A DNA stretch of 15,313 bases from Sphingomonadales bacterium. Lineage in GTDB: Bacteria > Pseudomonadota > Alphaproteobacteria > Sphingomonadales > Sphingomonadaceae. The stretch covers positions 1-15,313 of the forward strand of contig JAIYAA010000015.1 of assembly GCA_027489295.1 (NCBI GenBank), in the 5' to 3' direction. The notes below the pieces were generated by a model. The model had not been told where the DNA came from and searched no databases. It worked only from the letters and a program-made list of their open reading frames with translations. The translations under genes were made by a program, and so were the position numbers. Positions within the stretch are counted from its first letter, which is position 1. The number at the start of each line of letters is the position of its first letter. Positions 1 to 8,002 of this stretch are shown one piece after another.

Positions 1-16
1 GCGGGACAAATCCCGC
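1..16 (+). other. Short perfect hairpin upstream of hfq
   Basis: GCGGGA (1-6) and TCCCGC (11-16) pair perfectly around a CAAA loop. It lies 23 nt before the hfq start, so it could be in the hfq leader or be the end of a terminator for a gene left of the window. No T-run follows, and the structure may continue beyond the window edge, so its role is undecided. Confidence 0.4.
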
Positions 17-39
17 CAAGAATAAATGGAGCCAACCAT

Positions 40-531
40 ATGGCAGAGAAGCAGACGTCGCTTCAGGACCTGTTCCTCAACTCCCTGCGCCGGTCGAAGA
101 CGCCGGTGACGATGTTCCTTGTGAAGGGCGTGAAGCTCCAGGGCATCGTGACCTGGTTCGATAATTTTTCGGTGCTGCTCCGCCGCGACGGCCAGTCGCA
201 GCTGATCTACAAGCATGCCATTTCCACGATCATGCCGTCGGGTCCGATGGACCTGGCAGCCTTGCTCGATGCGGCCGGCGAATATCAGCACAAGAACCCG
301 GTGCTGCAGGAAATCTTCCTCAACGCCGTGCGCAAGGCGCAGGAAAACGTCACGATGTTCCTGGTGAACGGCGTGATGCTCCAGGGCCAGATCGCCGCGT
401 TCGACCTGTTCTGCATGCTGCTCCAGCGCGAAGGCATGGCTCAGCTGGTCTACAAGCACGCCGTGTCCACCATCCAGCCGATGCACCCGCTGAACCTCGC
501 CGAGGAAACCAATAGCGGCGACGACGATTGA
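40..531 (+). CDS. hfq: RNA chaperone Hfq with two tandem Sm domains
   Basis: Hfq forms a ring that pairs small RNAs with mRNAs; the usual subunit has one Sm domain of about 70 residues and assembles as a hexamer. This 163-residue protein holds two Hfq repeats, at about residues 8-66 and 89-147, offset by exactly 81 residues with no gaps. Both keep the proximal-face hallmarks: the Q of LQD/LQE (Q9, Q90), the phenylalanine of FDxF (F43, F124) and the YKH motif (57-59, 138-140). Repeat 1 is closer to classical Hfq, with basic rim R17/R18/K20 and distal-face K32. Repeat 2 has R98/K99/Q101 and M113 instead of K. A 22-residue linker and a short acidic tail (EETNSGDDD) complete it. Start ATG 40 has TGGAG upstream. 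By analogy with the two-domain Hfq reported in Zymomonas mobilis, I infer a pseudo-hexamer of three chains. hflX follows after 7 nt. Confidence 0.96.
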   Translation: MAEKQTSLQDLFLNSLRRSKTPVTMFLVKGVKLQGIVTWFDNFSVLLRRDGQSQLIYKHAISTIMPSGPMDLAALLDAAGEYQHKNPVLQEIFLNAVRKAQENVTMFLVNGVMLQGQIAAFDLFCMLLQREGMAQLVYKHAVSTIQPMHPLNLAEETNSGDDD

Positions 532-538
532 TCCTCGC

Positions 539-1831
539 ATGAGCACTGGTTTCGAGCGCGACCCCGACGAATTCGCGCGGGGCGCAAAGGCGCTCGTCGT
601 CTATCCGGACATGGGCGGAAGCTCACGCGACGCCGAGGCACGGCTGGAGGAAACCGCCGGCCTTGCCGCGGCGATCGGCGTTGACGTGGTCGAGCGGGTC
701 GCCGTGCGGCTGCGCCAGCCCAAGCCCGGCACGCTGATCGGCTCGGGCCAGGTGGAAGCCCTGGCCGAGACGGTTCGTGACGGTGAATTGCAGCTCGCGG
801 TGTTCGATGCGGCGCTCACCCCCGTGCAGCAGCGCAACCTCGAGACCGCGCTCGGCTGCAAGGTGATCGACCGCACCGGGCTGATCCTGGAGATCTTTGG
901 CGAGCGCGCCCGCACGGCGGAAGGCCGGTTGCAGGTCGAACTCGCCCATCTCGACTATCAGGCGGGCCGGCTGGTGCGCAGCTGGACCCACCTCGAGCGC
1001 CAGCGCGGCGGCTTCGGCTTCCTCGGCGGCCCGGGCGAAACCCAGATCGAGGCCGACCGCCGGCTGATCCGCGACCGCATGGCGCGGCTGCGGCGCGAGC
1101 TCGACCAGGTCAGCCGCACCCGCACCCTCCACCGCGATCGGCGCCAGCGTGCGCCCTGGCCGGTGGTGGCACTGGTCGGCTATACCAATGCCGGCAAGTC
1201 GACGCTGTTCAACCGGCTGACCGGCGCCGAGGTGATGGCAGAGAACCTGCTGTTCGCCACGCTGGATCCGACGCTGCGGCAGATTTCGCTGCCCGGGATC
1301 GACAAGGCGATCCTGTCCGACACGGTGGGATTCGTTTCCGAACTGCCGACCCAGCTGGTCGCGGCGTTCAAGGCGACGCTGGAGGAGGTGGTCTCGGCCG
1401 ACCTGCTGATCCACGTTCGCGACATCGCGCACCCCGATACCGAGGCGCAGCGCGCCGACGTCGAGAAGGTGCTCCAGGAAATCGGCGTCTCCGAGCATAC
1501 CCCGCGCTTCGAGGCCTGGAACAAGCTCGATCTGCTCGACGACGAACAGCGCGAGGACGCGCTCGCGAGCGCCGCCCGCCGTACCGACGAGGTGCGCGTG
1601 ATCTCGGCTCTGACCGGTGAGGGCGTCGACGCGCTGGTGGAAGGCGTCGCCGCGCGACTTACCGAGGGGCATCGCCGCTACACCTTGCGGCTCGATCCTG
1701 CCGACGGCGCCGGTGCGGCATGGCTGCACCAGCATGGCGACGTGATCGAACAGCATATCGAGGACGAGCAGGCGGTGTACGAGGTGCGGATGGCGCCGCG
1801 CGATTACGAACGGTTCGTCACGCGGGGGTAG
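539..1831 (+). CDS. hflX: Ribosome-associated GTPase HflX
   Basis: HflX binds the 50S subunit and acts in splitting stalled or heat-damaged ribosomes in other bacteria. The 430-residue length matches the E. coli protein (about 426). The N-terminal HflX domain contains the conserved glycine-rich segment around residues 157-170 (GGFGFLGGPGETQIE). The G domain follows, with G1 GYTNAGKS (214-221), G3 DTVGF (261-265), G4 NKLD (328-331) and a G5 SAL (356-358). A C-terminal domain of about 60 residues ends the protein. It starts 7 nt after the hfq stop without a clear Shine-Dalgarno, so translational coupling to hfq is likely. The hfq-hflX order is conserved from gammaproteobacteria to alphaproteobacteria. 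Nothing looks truncated. Confidence 0.96.
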   Translation: MSTGFERDPDEFARGAKALVVYPDMGGSSRDAEARLEETAGLAAAIGVDVVERVAVRLRQPKPGTLIGSGQVEALAETVRDGELQLAVFDAALTPVQQRNLETALGCKVIDRTGLILEIFGERARTAEGRLQVELAHLDYQAGRLVRSWTHLERQRGGFGFLGGPGETQIEADRRLIRDRMARLRRELDQVSRTRTLHRDRRQRAPWPVVALVGYTNAGKSTLFNRLTGAEVMAENLLFATLDPTLRQISLPGIDKAILSDTVGFVSELPTQLVAAFKATLEEVVSADLLIHVRDIAHPDTEAQRADVEKVLQEIGVSEHTPRFEAWNKLDLLDDEQREDALASAARRTDEVRVISALTGEGVDALVEGVAARLTEGHRRYTLRLDPADGAGAAWLHQHGDVIEQHIEDEQAVYEVRMAPRDYERFVTRG

Positions 1832-1850
1832 GGGCGGAAGCCCCTCATGT
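1831..1850 (+). terminator. Weak terminator-like hairpin after hflX
   Basis: GGGGC (1831-1835) pairs with GCCCC (1840-1844) over a GGAA loop, starting on the last base of the hflX stop codon. A loosely T-rich stretch (TCATGTTCCTTT) follows. The stem is only 5 bp and the T tract is interrupted, so it may terminate hflX only partly. Confidence 0.35.
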
Positions 1851-1872
1851 TCCTTTGAAGCTGCCCTCAATC

Positions 1873-1900
1873 CGTCATCCCGGCTTTCGCCGGGATGACG
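1873..1900. repeat. REP-like intergenic palindrome
   Basis: CGTCATCCCGGC (1873-1884) and GCCGGGATGACG (1889-1900) form a perfect 12-bp stem with a TTTC loop. It lies between the convergent hflX and mazG genes. From memory, palindromes with the CATCCCGGC...GCCGGGATG core are dispersed between genes in many alphaproteobacterial genomes, including sphingomonads. There is no second copy in this window. It may help terminate or stabilise the hflX transcript, but no T-run follows. Confidence 0.7.
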
Positions 1901-1909
1901 CCTGAGCGA

Positions 1910-1934
1910 TAAGAAAAGCCCAGGAGACCTGGGC
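1910..1934 (-). terminator. Rho-independent terminator of mazG
   Basis: Read on the minus strand, GCCCAGG pairs with CCTGGGC around a TCT loop (1918-1934), and the 3' arm is followed by TTTTCTTATC. It starts 5 nt beyond the mazG stop codon, which is ideal placement for an intrinsic terminator. The plus-strand reading has no T-run after the stem, so it should not terminate hflX. Confidence 0.75.
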
Positions 1935-1938
1935 CGGC

Positions 1939-2691
1939 TCAGCCCCGCTTCACCGCCTGCCAGAGCGCTTCCTTGGCATCGAGGTGCAGCCCGACGAACG
2001 CGTCGCCGGCGCTTTCCTCCATCGCCTTGAACCGCCGCTCGAACTTGCCGTTCCCCGCGCGGAGCGCCGCCTCGGGATCCACCCCCAGCTTGCGCGCATA
2101 GTTGACCACCGCGAACAGCAGGTCGCCCACTTCCTCGGCGCGATGGGCGTCGCTTTTGGCCGTCTCGACCTCTTCCAGTTCCTCGAGGATCTTCGCCCGC
2201 GCACCGCTGGCATCCGGCCAGTCGAAACCGGTGCGGGCCGCGCGCTTCTGCAGCTTCTCTGCACGGAGCAGCGCGGGCAGGCCGATCGCCACGCCGTCCA
2301 GCGCGCTCGATGCGCCCTTGGCACCGCGCTCCTCGGCCTTGATCACCTCCCACAGATGATGGCCGCCCTCGGCGACGTCGCCGAAGATGTGCGGGTGGCG
2401 CCGTTCCATCTTGTCGCTGATCGAGGTTACGACGTCGGCGAGCGCGAACTGGCCGGCCTCCTCGGCAATGCGGGCGTGGAACACTACCTGGAGCAGCAGG
2501 TCGCCCAGCTCGTCCTTTAGCTCGGCGATGTCGCCGCGCTCGATCGCGTCGGCCACCTCATAGGCTTCCTCGATCGTGTAGGGCGCGATCGTCTCGAAAC
2601 TCTGCGCCACGTCCCATTCGCAGCCATGCTCCGGATCGCGCAGCCGGGCCATGATGGCGACGAGGCGATCGATACCGGTGGGGGACGTCAT
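1939..2691 (-). CDS. mazG: Nucleoside triphosphate pyrophosphohydrolase MazG
   Basis: MazG hydrolyses (d)NTPs to NMP and pyrophosphate, cleaning abnormal nucleotides from the pool and, in E. coli, affecting ppGpp levels. At 250 residues it is a full-length two-domain protein. The first MazG domain opens with IDRLVAIMARLRDPEHGCEWD (7-27) and has the metal-binding EExxE...ExxD set at E41/E42/E45 and E61/D64. The second domain repeats it at E170/E171/E174 and E187/D190. The C-terminal segment (FERRFKAME, DAKEALWQAVK) is typical. Start ATG 2691 has a strong AGGAGG 8 nt upstream, but that motif is inside the 3' arm of a hairpin (2695-2732). It lies downstream of the MFS gene on the same strand and converges with hflX. 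mazG near hfq-hflX is a recurring alphaproteobacterial neighbourhood. Confidence 0.95.
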   Translation of the reverse strand: MTSPTGIDRLVAIMARLRDPEHGCEWDVAQSFETIAPYTIEEAYEVADAIERGDIAELKDELGDLLLQVVFHARIAEEAGQFALADVVTSISDKMERRHPHIFGDVAEGGHHLWEVIKAEERGAKGASSALDGVAIGLPALLRAEKLQKRAARTGFDWPDASGARAKILEELEEVETAKSDAHRAEEVGDLLFAVVNYARKLGVDPEAALRAGNGKFERRFKAMEESAGDAFVGLHLDAKEALWQAVKRG

Positions 2692-2732
2692 GAAAAAGGC
2701 CTCCTGCGCGCGGGTGCGGACAGGAGGCCTTT
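2692..2732 (-). promoter_or_regulatory. Terminator-like hairpin overlapping the mazG ribosome binding site
   Basis: On the minus strand, AAAGGCCTCCTG (2732-2721) pairs perfectly over 12 bp with CAGGAGGCCTTT (2706-2695) around a 14-nt loop. The 3' arm runs into a T5 stretch and then, after a C, the mazG ATG at 2691. The shape is that of a terminator for the MFS gene. The AGGAGG of the 3' arm is also the mazG Shine-Dalgarno, so a transcript reading through from the MFS gene would hide the mazG start signal. Whether it acts as terminator, translational switch or both is inference. Confidence 0.6.
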
Positions 2733-2743
2733 GAAGGTCGGGC

Positions 2744-2761
2744 GCGGCTTAGGCAAGCCGC
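2744..2761 (-). terminator. Second hairpin between MFS gene and mazG
   Basis: GCGGCTT (2744-2750) and AAGCCGC (2755-2761) form a 7-bp stem over a 4-nt loop, 7 nt beyond the MFS stop codon. There is no T-run directly after it on either strand. It probably protects the mRNA 3' end or assists the stronger hairpin that follows. Confidence 0.35.
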
Positions 2762-2768
2762 GGCAGTG

Positions 2769-4100
2769 TCAGTCGAGGCGACGCCCCAGCTCCTTGTTGA
2801 AATACAGCGCGGCCAGCGTGCCGATGGCACCCGACAGTAGATACAGGCCCGAGGCGATCACGCCCCAATTTGCCGCGAGCAGCAGCGCGCCCAGCGGCGC
2901 AAAGCCGGCACCGAACAGCCACGCAAGGTCCGAGGTGAGCGCCGCGCCGGTATAGCGAGCGCGCTTCGGAAAGTTGCTGGCGACCGCACCCGACGACTGG
3001 CCGAACGCCAGGCCGAGCAGGATGAAGCCGATGACCATGAACGCCGCCTCGCCGGCGCCACCCTTTTCCAGCAGCTGCGGCGCAAAGCCCGAATAGGCGG
3101 CGATCGCGAGGGCGGTGTAGGCGAGCAGCGAGCGGCGCCCGATCCGATCGGCCAGGATGCCTGAGATCACGATCGCGACAACACCGCAGGCAGCACCACC
3201 CACTTCGATCCACAGGAAGCGCGTGAGGTCCTCGGTGGTGTACAGCGCCACCCAGGAAAGCGGGAACACGGTGACCATGTGGAACAGCGCGAAGCTCGCC
3301 AGCGGCGCGAAGGCGCCGATGATGATGTTGCGCCACTGCGCCTTGATCGTCGCGGTGACGCGCGACGGGGTTAGCTCCCGGCTCTCGAACAGCTTCACAT
3401 ATTCGGGCGCGACGACCATGCGGAGACGGGCGAACAGCGCGACGACGTTGAGCGCGAAGGCGACGAAGAACGGATAGCGCCAGCCCCAGCTCATGAAGTC
3501 AGCCGAGTCGAGCGCGCTGAGGAAATAGGCGAACAGGCCGCTCGCCACGATCAGCCCGAGCGGGGCACCGAGCTGGGGCACCATCGCATACCAGCCGCGA
3601 CGGTCCGCCGGCGCGTTGAGCGCGAGCAGCGAGGCGAGGCCGTCCCAGGCACCACCCAGGGCGATGCCCTGCAGGATGCGCAGCGCGGCGAGCAGGATCG
3701 CCGACCAGATGCCGACCTGCTCGTAGCCGGGCAGGAAGGCCATCGTCACGGTCGCCGTTCCAAGAAGGAACAGGGCCAGGGTCAGCTTGGTGCCGCGGCC
3801 GTGGCTGCGGTCGACGCGCATGAAGATCTGGGTACCGATGGGGCGGGCGATGAAGGCGAGGGGAAAGAGCGCGAACGACCAGAGCGTGCCGGTGACGCGG
3901 TCCAGGTAGGGAAACACCAGCGCCGGGAAGACCAGCACCGATGCGATCGCGTAGACGAAGAAGTCGAAAAATTCGGATGTTCGTCCGATGATCACGCCGA
4001 TGGCGATATCGCCGGGGCGGAGATGATCGTCACCTTTTGCGGTGTTGATCAGGCGGGCGTCACGTTCGATCGGGGTCGAACCAAGCTGAGCATTGGCCAT
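2769..4100 (-). CDS. MFS transporter, metabolite:H+ symporter-like
   Basis: This is a 443-residue inner-membrane protein with about 12 hydrophobic segments and a long hydrophilic N-terminus (residues 1-30). It resembles the metabolite:H+ symporter (MHS) branch that includes KgtP, ProP and ShiA: EFFDFFVYA in TM1 (43-51), ARPIG (85-89), RILQGIALGG (141-150), WGWRYPFF (205-212) and a second-half loop LADRIGRRSLL (316-326). The first-half loop is unusual: where most members have GDRxGRKxxL, this one reads MRVDRSHGRGTKL (94-106), and RILQG is followed by AWDG instead of EWGG. The substrate cannot be told from the sequence; an organic acid or osmolyte would suit the family. Start ATG 4100 has no strong Shine-Dalgarno. 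It is transcribed divergently from cyoA. Confidence 0.88.
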   Translation of the reverse strand: MANAQLGSTPIERDARLINTAKGDDHLRPGDIAIGVIIGRTSEFFDFFVYAIASVLVFPALVFPYLDRVTGTLWSFALFPLAFIARPIGTQIFMRVDRSHGRGTKLTLALFLLGTATVTMAFLPGYEQVGIWSAILLAALRILQGIALGGAWDGLASLLALNAPADRRGWYAMVPQLGAPLGLIVASGLFAYFLSALDSADFMSWGWRYPFFVAFALNVVALFARLRMVVAPEYVKLFESRELTPSRVTATIKAQWRNIIIGAFAPLASFALFHMVTVFPLSWVALYTTEDLTRFLWIEVGGAACGVVAIVISGILADRIGRRSLLAYTALAIAAYSGFAPQLLEKGGAGEAAFMVIGFILLGLAFGQSSGAVASNFPKRARYTGAALTSDLAWLFGAGFAPLGALLLAANWGVIASGLYLLSGAIGTLAALYFNKELGRRLD

Positions 4101-4147
4101 GGCATATGTCTACCGCAAAGCTTTGGGGAAAGCACCTAGGGAAACTC

Positions 4148-4190
4148 GCGGGTTGCAGCCATGGGACAAATTGTCCTATTTCGCACCCGC
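4148..4190. promoter_or_regulatory. Nested palindrome in the divergent cyoA/MFS promoter region
   Basis: GGACAA (4164-4169) and TTGTCC (4171-4176) are perfect inverted repeats around a single A. A second pair, GCGGGT (4148-4153) and ACCCGC (4185-4190), is almost concentric with it. The site is in the 116-bp region between the divergent MFS and cyoA genes. A poor sigma-70-like pair for cyoA (TTGCAG 4153-4158, CTATTT or TATTTC near 4176-4182) would overlap it. This geometry suits a dimeric regulator's operator, but the regulator is unknown. I see no convincing RegA consensus here. Confidence 0.4.
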
Positions 4191-4216
4191 ACAACCCCTC
4201 CTAACTCGCGGTCGCT

Positions 4217-5362
4217 ATGTTTCGATCCATGCCCCTTATCCGCCGTGCCCTCAGGCCGACGGCCCTGATCGCTAGCTTCGCTGCCCCGCTGATCCTCGGC
4301 GGATGCGATCTCGTCGTGATGAATCCATCCGGCGATGTTGCACGGCAGCAGGCCGACCTGATCCTGTGGTCGACGTTTCTCATGCTGCTCATCATCGTTC
4401 CGGTGATGGCGCTGACGGTGTTCTTCGCGTTCAAATATCGCGCGAGCAACACCGAGTCGGAGTATGCTCCCGACTGGGACCACTCGACCCGGATCGAGCT
4501 CGTGATCTGGTCCGCCCCGCTGCTGATCATCATCGCCCTTGGTGCGCTCACTTGGCTGGCGACCCACAAGCTGGACCCGTACCGGCCGCTGGATCGCATC
4601 GCCCCGGGCAAGCCGATTCCGGCGGGCCAGCAGCCCCTCGAGATCCAGGTCGTCTCGCTCGACTGGAAATGGCTGTTCATCTACCCCGAGCAGGGTGTCG
4701 CCACGGTCAACGAGCTGGTGCTGCCGGCCGATCGCCAGGTGCGCTTCCGCATGACCTCGTCGAGCGTGATGAACACCTTCTACGTGCCGGCGATGGCGGG
4801 CATGATCTACACCATGCCGGGCATGGAGACGAAGCTTCACGCGGTGATGAACCGCGTCGGGACCTTCGAGGGCGTGAGCGCCAACTATAGCGGCGCCGGC
4901 TTCTCCGACATGCGCTTCCCGACCCTGTCGGTCGACGCGGCGGGCTTCGACCAGTGGGTCGCCAAGACCAAGGCCGGCGGCGGCGCACTCGACGTGGCGC
5001 GCTACCTCACGCTCGAAAAGCCGAGCGAGAAGGTGCCGGTGATGCACTTCGGCGCGATCGAGGCGGGCCTGTTCGACCGCATCGTCCAGATGTGCGTGAA
5101 GCCTGGCACCACCTGCAGCGGGCACATGATGCACCATGGTGCGGGTGCACAGCAGGTCGCGCCTCCGGTAAACGACAAGCCGGGCGAAGGCGCCGACGGC
5201 GCACTGATGAAGTCGCCCGACGAGATGAAGACGAGCCCCCATATGATGCACCCGCACGGCGCTCCCGCCGGCAAGAGCGAACCCGGCTCGGAATCGAACC
5301 GTAACATGACCCGCATGGACGCGACGGCCTATCCCGGTCGCGCGGCGGCGGGCGAGGCTTGA
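4217..5362 (+). CDS. cyoA: Cytochrome bo3 ubiquinol oxidase subunit II (CyoA)
   Basis: CyoA is the periplasm-facing subunit of the haem-copper quinol oxidase that reduces O2 to water and pumps protons. The N-terminus is a lipoprotein signal with lipobox LGGC, giving lipidated C30 as in E. coli CyoA. Two TM helices follow (about 48-72 and 92-115), then the cupredoxin domain. The CuA ligands of cytochrome c oxidases are absent: N186 (VMNTF) replaces the first His and the CxxxC segment reads YSGAGFSDM, so this is a quinol oxidase. FDQWVAKTK (244-252) is typical of CyoA. The tail after about residue 293 is long and rich in Met and His (CSGHMMHHG 300-308, HMMHPHG 342-348), possibly copper-binding. 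ATG 4217 is used; ATG 4229 is an equally reasonable start and keeps the lipobox. It is first in an operon with cyoB. Confidence 0.95.
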   Translation: MFRSMPLIRRALRPTALIASFAAPLILGGCDLVVMNPSGDVARQQADLILWSTFLMLLIIVPVMALTVFFAFKYRASNTESEYAPDWDHSTRIELVIWSAPLLIIIALGALTWLATHKLDPYRPLDRIAPGKPIPAGQQPLEIQVVSLDWKWLFIYPEQGVATVNELVLPADRQVRFRMTSSSVMNTFYVPAMAGMIYTMPGMETKLHAVMNRVGTFEGVSANYSGAGFSDMRFPTLSVDAAGFDQWVAKTKAGGGALDVARYLTLEKPSEKVPVMHFGAIEAGLFDRIVQMCVKPGTTCSGHMMHHGAGAQQVAPPVNDKPGEGADGALMKSPDEMKTSPHMMHPHGAPAGKSEPGSESNRNMTRMDATAYPGRAAAGEA

Positions 5363-5370
5363 GCACTGCC

Positions 5371-7371
5371 ATGTCTGACACTTTGATCAAGATGATCTTC
5401 GGTCGACTCTCGCTCGAGAGTCTGCCGTTGCACGAGCCGATCGTGGTCGCCACCTTTGCTGGCGTCGCGCTCGGCGGCATCGCGCTCGTGGGCGCGCTGA
5501 CCTATTTCCGCCTGTGGGGCTATCTCTGGAAGGAGTGGTTCACCACCGTCGATCACAAGCGCATCGGCATCATGTACATGGTGCTGGGCCTGGTGATGCT
5601 GCTGCGCGGTTTCGCCGACGCGATCATGATGCGGCTCCAGCAGTCGATGGCGTTCGGCGCCAACGAAGGCTACCTCAATTCGCATCACTATGATCAGATC
5701 TTCACCGCCCACGGCGTGATCATGATCTTCTTCGTGGCGATGCCGTTTGTCACCGGCCTGATGAACTTCGTGGTGCCGCTGCAGATCGGCGCACGCGACG
5801 TGAGCTTCCCGTTCCTGAACAATTTCAGTTTCTGGATGACGGCGGCGGGTGCGGCGCTGGTGATGGCGAGCCTGTTCATCGGCGAGTTCGCCCGGACCGG
5901 CTGGCTGGCGATGGCGCCGCTTTCGGGCCTGGACTATTCGCCGGATGTGGGCGTCGACTATTATATCTGGGCCTTGCAGATCGCGGGCGTGGGTACCTTG
6001 CTGTCGGGCGTCAACCTCGTCGCCACCATCGTCAAGATGCGCGCGCCGGGCATGGGCCTGATGAAGATGCCGATCTTCACCTGGACCGCGCTTGCCACCA
6101 ACATCCTGATCGTCGCCGCTTTCCCGGTGCTCACCGCCGTGCTCGCGATGCTCAGCCTCGATCGCTACGTCGGCACCCAGTTCTTCACGAACACCGGTGG
6201 CGGCAATCCGATGATGTACACCAACATGATCTGGATCTGGGGTCACCCGGAGGTGTACATCCTGATCCTGCCGGCCTTCGGCATCTTCTCTGAGGTCACC
6301 TCGACCTTTTCCGGCAAGCGCCTGTTCGGCTATACCTCGATGGTCTACGCCGTGCTGGTCATCACCATCCTGTCCTACCTCGTCTGGCTCCATCACTTCT
6401 TCACGATGGGCTCGGGCGCGAGCGTGAACAGCTTCTTCGGCATCACCACGATGATCATCTCGATCCCGACGGGTGCGAAGATCTTCAACTGGCTGTTCAC
6501 CATGTACAAGGGCCGCATCCGCTTCGAACTGCCGATGATGTGGACGGTCGCATTCATGCTGACCTTCGTGATCGGCGGCATGACCGGCGTGATGCTCGCC
6601 GTTCCCCCGGCCGACTTCGTGCTGCACAACTCGCTGTTCCTGGTCGCACACTTCCACAACGTGATCATCGGCGGCGTGCTGTTCGGGATGTTCGCGGGCA
6701 TCAACTACTGGTGGCCCAAGGCGTTCGGCTTCAAGCTCGACAAGACGTGGGGCCTGGTGTCCTTCTGGTGCTGGGTCGTCGGCTTCTGGGTCGCGTTCAC
6801 GCCGCTCTACGTCCTCGGCCTGATGGGCGTGACCCGTCGTCTGCGTCACTTCGAGGATCCGAGCCTGCAGATCTGGTTCGTCGTCGCCGCCATCGGTGCC
6901 GCGATCATCGCGGTCGGCATCGCGGCCTTCCTGATGCAGATCTTCGTCAGCATCCGGAACCGCGAGGCGCTGCGCGACGACAGCGGCGATCCGTGGCAGG
7001 GTCGTACGCTGGAATGGGCGACCTCGTCGCCGCCGCCGGCCTACAACTTCGCGTTCACGCCGGTCATCCACGACCTGGATGCCTGGTACGACATGAAGTC
7101 GCGCGGCGCGAAGCGTCCGGTCACCGGCTATCTGCCGATCCACATGCCGAAGAACACCGGCACCGGCATCATCCTGGCGGGCTTCTCGCTGGTCGTCGGT
7201 TTCGCGATGATCTGGTACATCTGGTGGCTCGCCGCCGCTGCCTTCCTGGGTCTGGTCGTCACGGCGATCTTCCACACCTTCAACTATGATCGCGACTTCT
7301 ACATCGCTGCGGAAGAAGTGACCGAAACCGAGAATGCGCGCACCCAGGTGCTGACGCGACTGGGAGCCTGA
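5371..7371 (+). CDS. cyoB: Cytochrome bo3 ubiquinol oxidase subunit I (CyoB)
   Basis: This is the catalytic and proton-pumping subunit, 666 residues against about 663 in E. coli, aligning with a constant +8 offset where I checked. Ligands present are H114 and H429 (low-spin haem b), H427 (high-spin haem o), and H292, H341 and H342 (CuB), with Y296 of the cross-linked His-Tyr pair. Quinone-site residues R79, D83, H106 and Q109 are all there. D143 and E294 of the D channel and K370 of the K channel are conserved. I chose ATG 5371 because the following [15 protein letters not shown] matches the E. coli N-terminus; an in-frame TTG at 5359 would add four residues and overlap cyoA. It starts 8 nt after the cyoA stop and is followed 4 nt later by cyoC. 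Confidence 0.97.
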   Translation: MSDTLIKMIFGRLSLESLPLHEPIVVATFAGVALGGIALVGALTYFRLWGYLWKEWFTTVDHKRIGIMYMVLGLVMLLRGFADAIMMRLQQSMAFGANEGYLNSHHYDQIFTAHGVIMIFFVAMPFVTGLMNFVVPLQIGARDVSFPFLNNFSFWMTAAGAALVMASLFIGEFARTGWLAMAPLSGLDYSPDVGVDYYIWALQIAGVGTLLSGVNLVATIVKMRAPGMGLMKMPIFTWTALATNILIVAAFPVLTAVLAMLSLDRYVGTQFFTNTGGGNPMMYTNMIWIWGHPEVYILILPAFGIFSEVTSTFSGKRLFGYTSMVYAVLVITILSYLVWLHHFFTMGSGASVNSFFGITTMIISIPTGAKIFNWLFTMYKGRIRFELPMMWTVAFMLTFVIGGMTGVMLAVPPADFVLHNSLFLVAHFHNVIIGGVLFGMFAGINYWWPKAFGFKLDKTWGLVSFWCWVVGFWVAFTPLYVLGLMGVTRRLRHFEDPSLQIWFVVAAIGAAIIAVGIAAFLMQIFVSIRNREALRDDSGDPWQGRTLEWATSSPPPAYNFAFTPVIHDLDAWYDMKSRGAKRPVTGYLPIHMPKNTGTGIILAGFSLVVGFAMIWYIWWLAAAAFLGLVVTAIFHTFNYDRDFYIAAEEVTETENARTQVLTRLGA

Positions 7372-7375
7372 GGCG

Positions 7376-8002
7376 ATGAGCGCCACGACCGTACAAACGG
7401 GCGACACGCCCGTCTTCTACCAGCTCGAGGAGGAGCATCACGAACCCGGCGGCAGCACGATGCTGGGTTTCTGGATGTACCTGATGAGCGACTGCCTCAT
7501 CTTCGCGATGCTGTTCGCGGCCTGGGGCGTCTATGGAACCAGCTTCGCGGGAGGCCCGACCTCCCACGAACTGTTCAAGCTGCCGCTGGTGGCGGTGAAC
7601 ACGGCGATGCTGCTGTTCTCCTCCATCACCTACGGCTTCGCGATGATCGCGATGCAGGAGAAGCGCCAGGGTGCCGTGCAGGGCTGGCTGGCACTGACCG
7701 CGGTGTTCGGCGCCGCCTTCCTCTGCATCGAGCTCTACGAGTTCTCGGAGCTGATCCAGGAAGGCGCGGGTCCGTGGCGCTCGGCGTTCCTGTCCTCGTT
7801 CTTCACGCTGGTCGGTACGCACGGCCTGCACGTCACCTTCGGCCTGATCTGGCTGTTCACGCTGATGGTGCAGGTTGCGCGAAAGGGCCTGATCCCGGCG
7901 AACGTCCGCCGCCTGCAGTGCCTGTCGCTGTTCTGGCACTTCCTCGACGTGGTCTGGATCGGCGTGTTCACCTTCGTTTACCTGTTTGGAGCCATGCGAT
8001 GA
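7376..8002 (+). CDS. cyoC: Cytochrome bo3 ubiquinol oxidase subunit III (CyoC)
   Basis: This 208-residue membrane protein has five TM helices as in E. coli CyoC (204 residues). Family features visible are [20 protein letters not shown] in TM1, the acidic [12 protein letters not shown] segment, [14 protein letters not shown], and [20 protein letters not shown] at the C-terminus. Subunit III stabilises the oxidase and lines the D-channel entrance; it has no redox centre. GGAG at 7363-7366 lies 9 nt before the ATG. The last codons overlap the start of cyoD (ATGA at 7999-8002), which suggests coupled translation. Confidence 0.95.
   Translation: MSATTVQTGDTPVFYQLEEEHHEPGGSTMLGFWMYLMSDCLIFAMLFAAWGVYGTSFAGGPTSHELFKLPLVAVNTAMLLFSSITYGFAMIAMQEKRQGAVQGWLALTAVFGAAFLCIELYEFSELIQEGAGPWRSAFLSSFFTLVGTHGLHVTFGLIWLFTLMVQVARKGLIPANVRRLQCLSLFWHFLDVVWIGVFTFVYLFGAMR

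Noticed and set aside
623..2353. 576-codon minus-strand frame across hflX and into mazG
   Set aside because: It is antisense to hflX and overlaps mazG in another frame. Its composition is that of a GC-skew shadow, and both overlapped genes are clearly real.
4116..4125. CAAAGCTTTG palindrome upstream of the MFS gene
   Set aside because: A 10-bp palindrome with no repeat elsewhere and no promoter spacing; not distinguishable from chance.
4..4176. GGGACAAAT shared by the hairpin at 1-16 and the palindrome at 4164-4176
   Set aside because: Only nine bases are shared, the partner arms differ, and the contexts are unrelated, so it is probably chance.
5329..7407. 692-codon open frame antisense to cyoB
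   Set aside because: It mirrors cyoB, the translation is a low-complexity mix of H, D, R, E and G typical of the reverse frame of GC-rich genes, and it has no recognisable domain.
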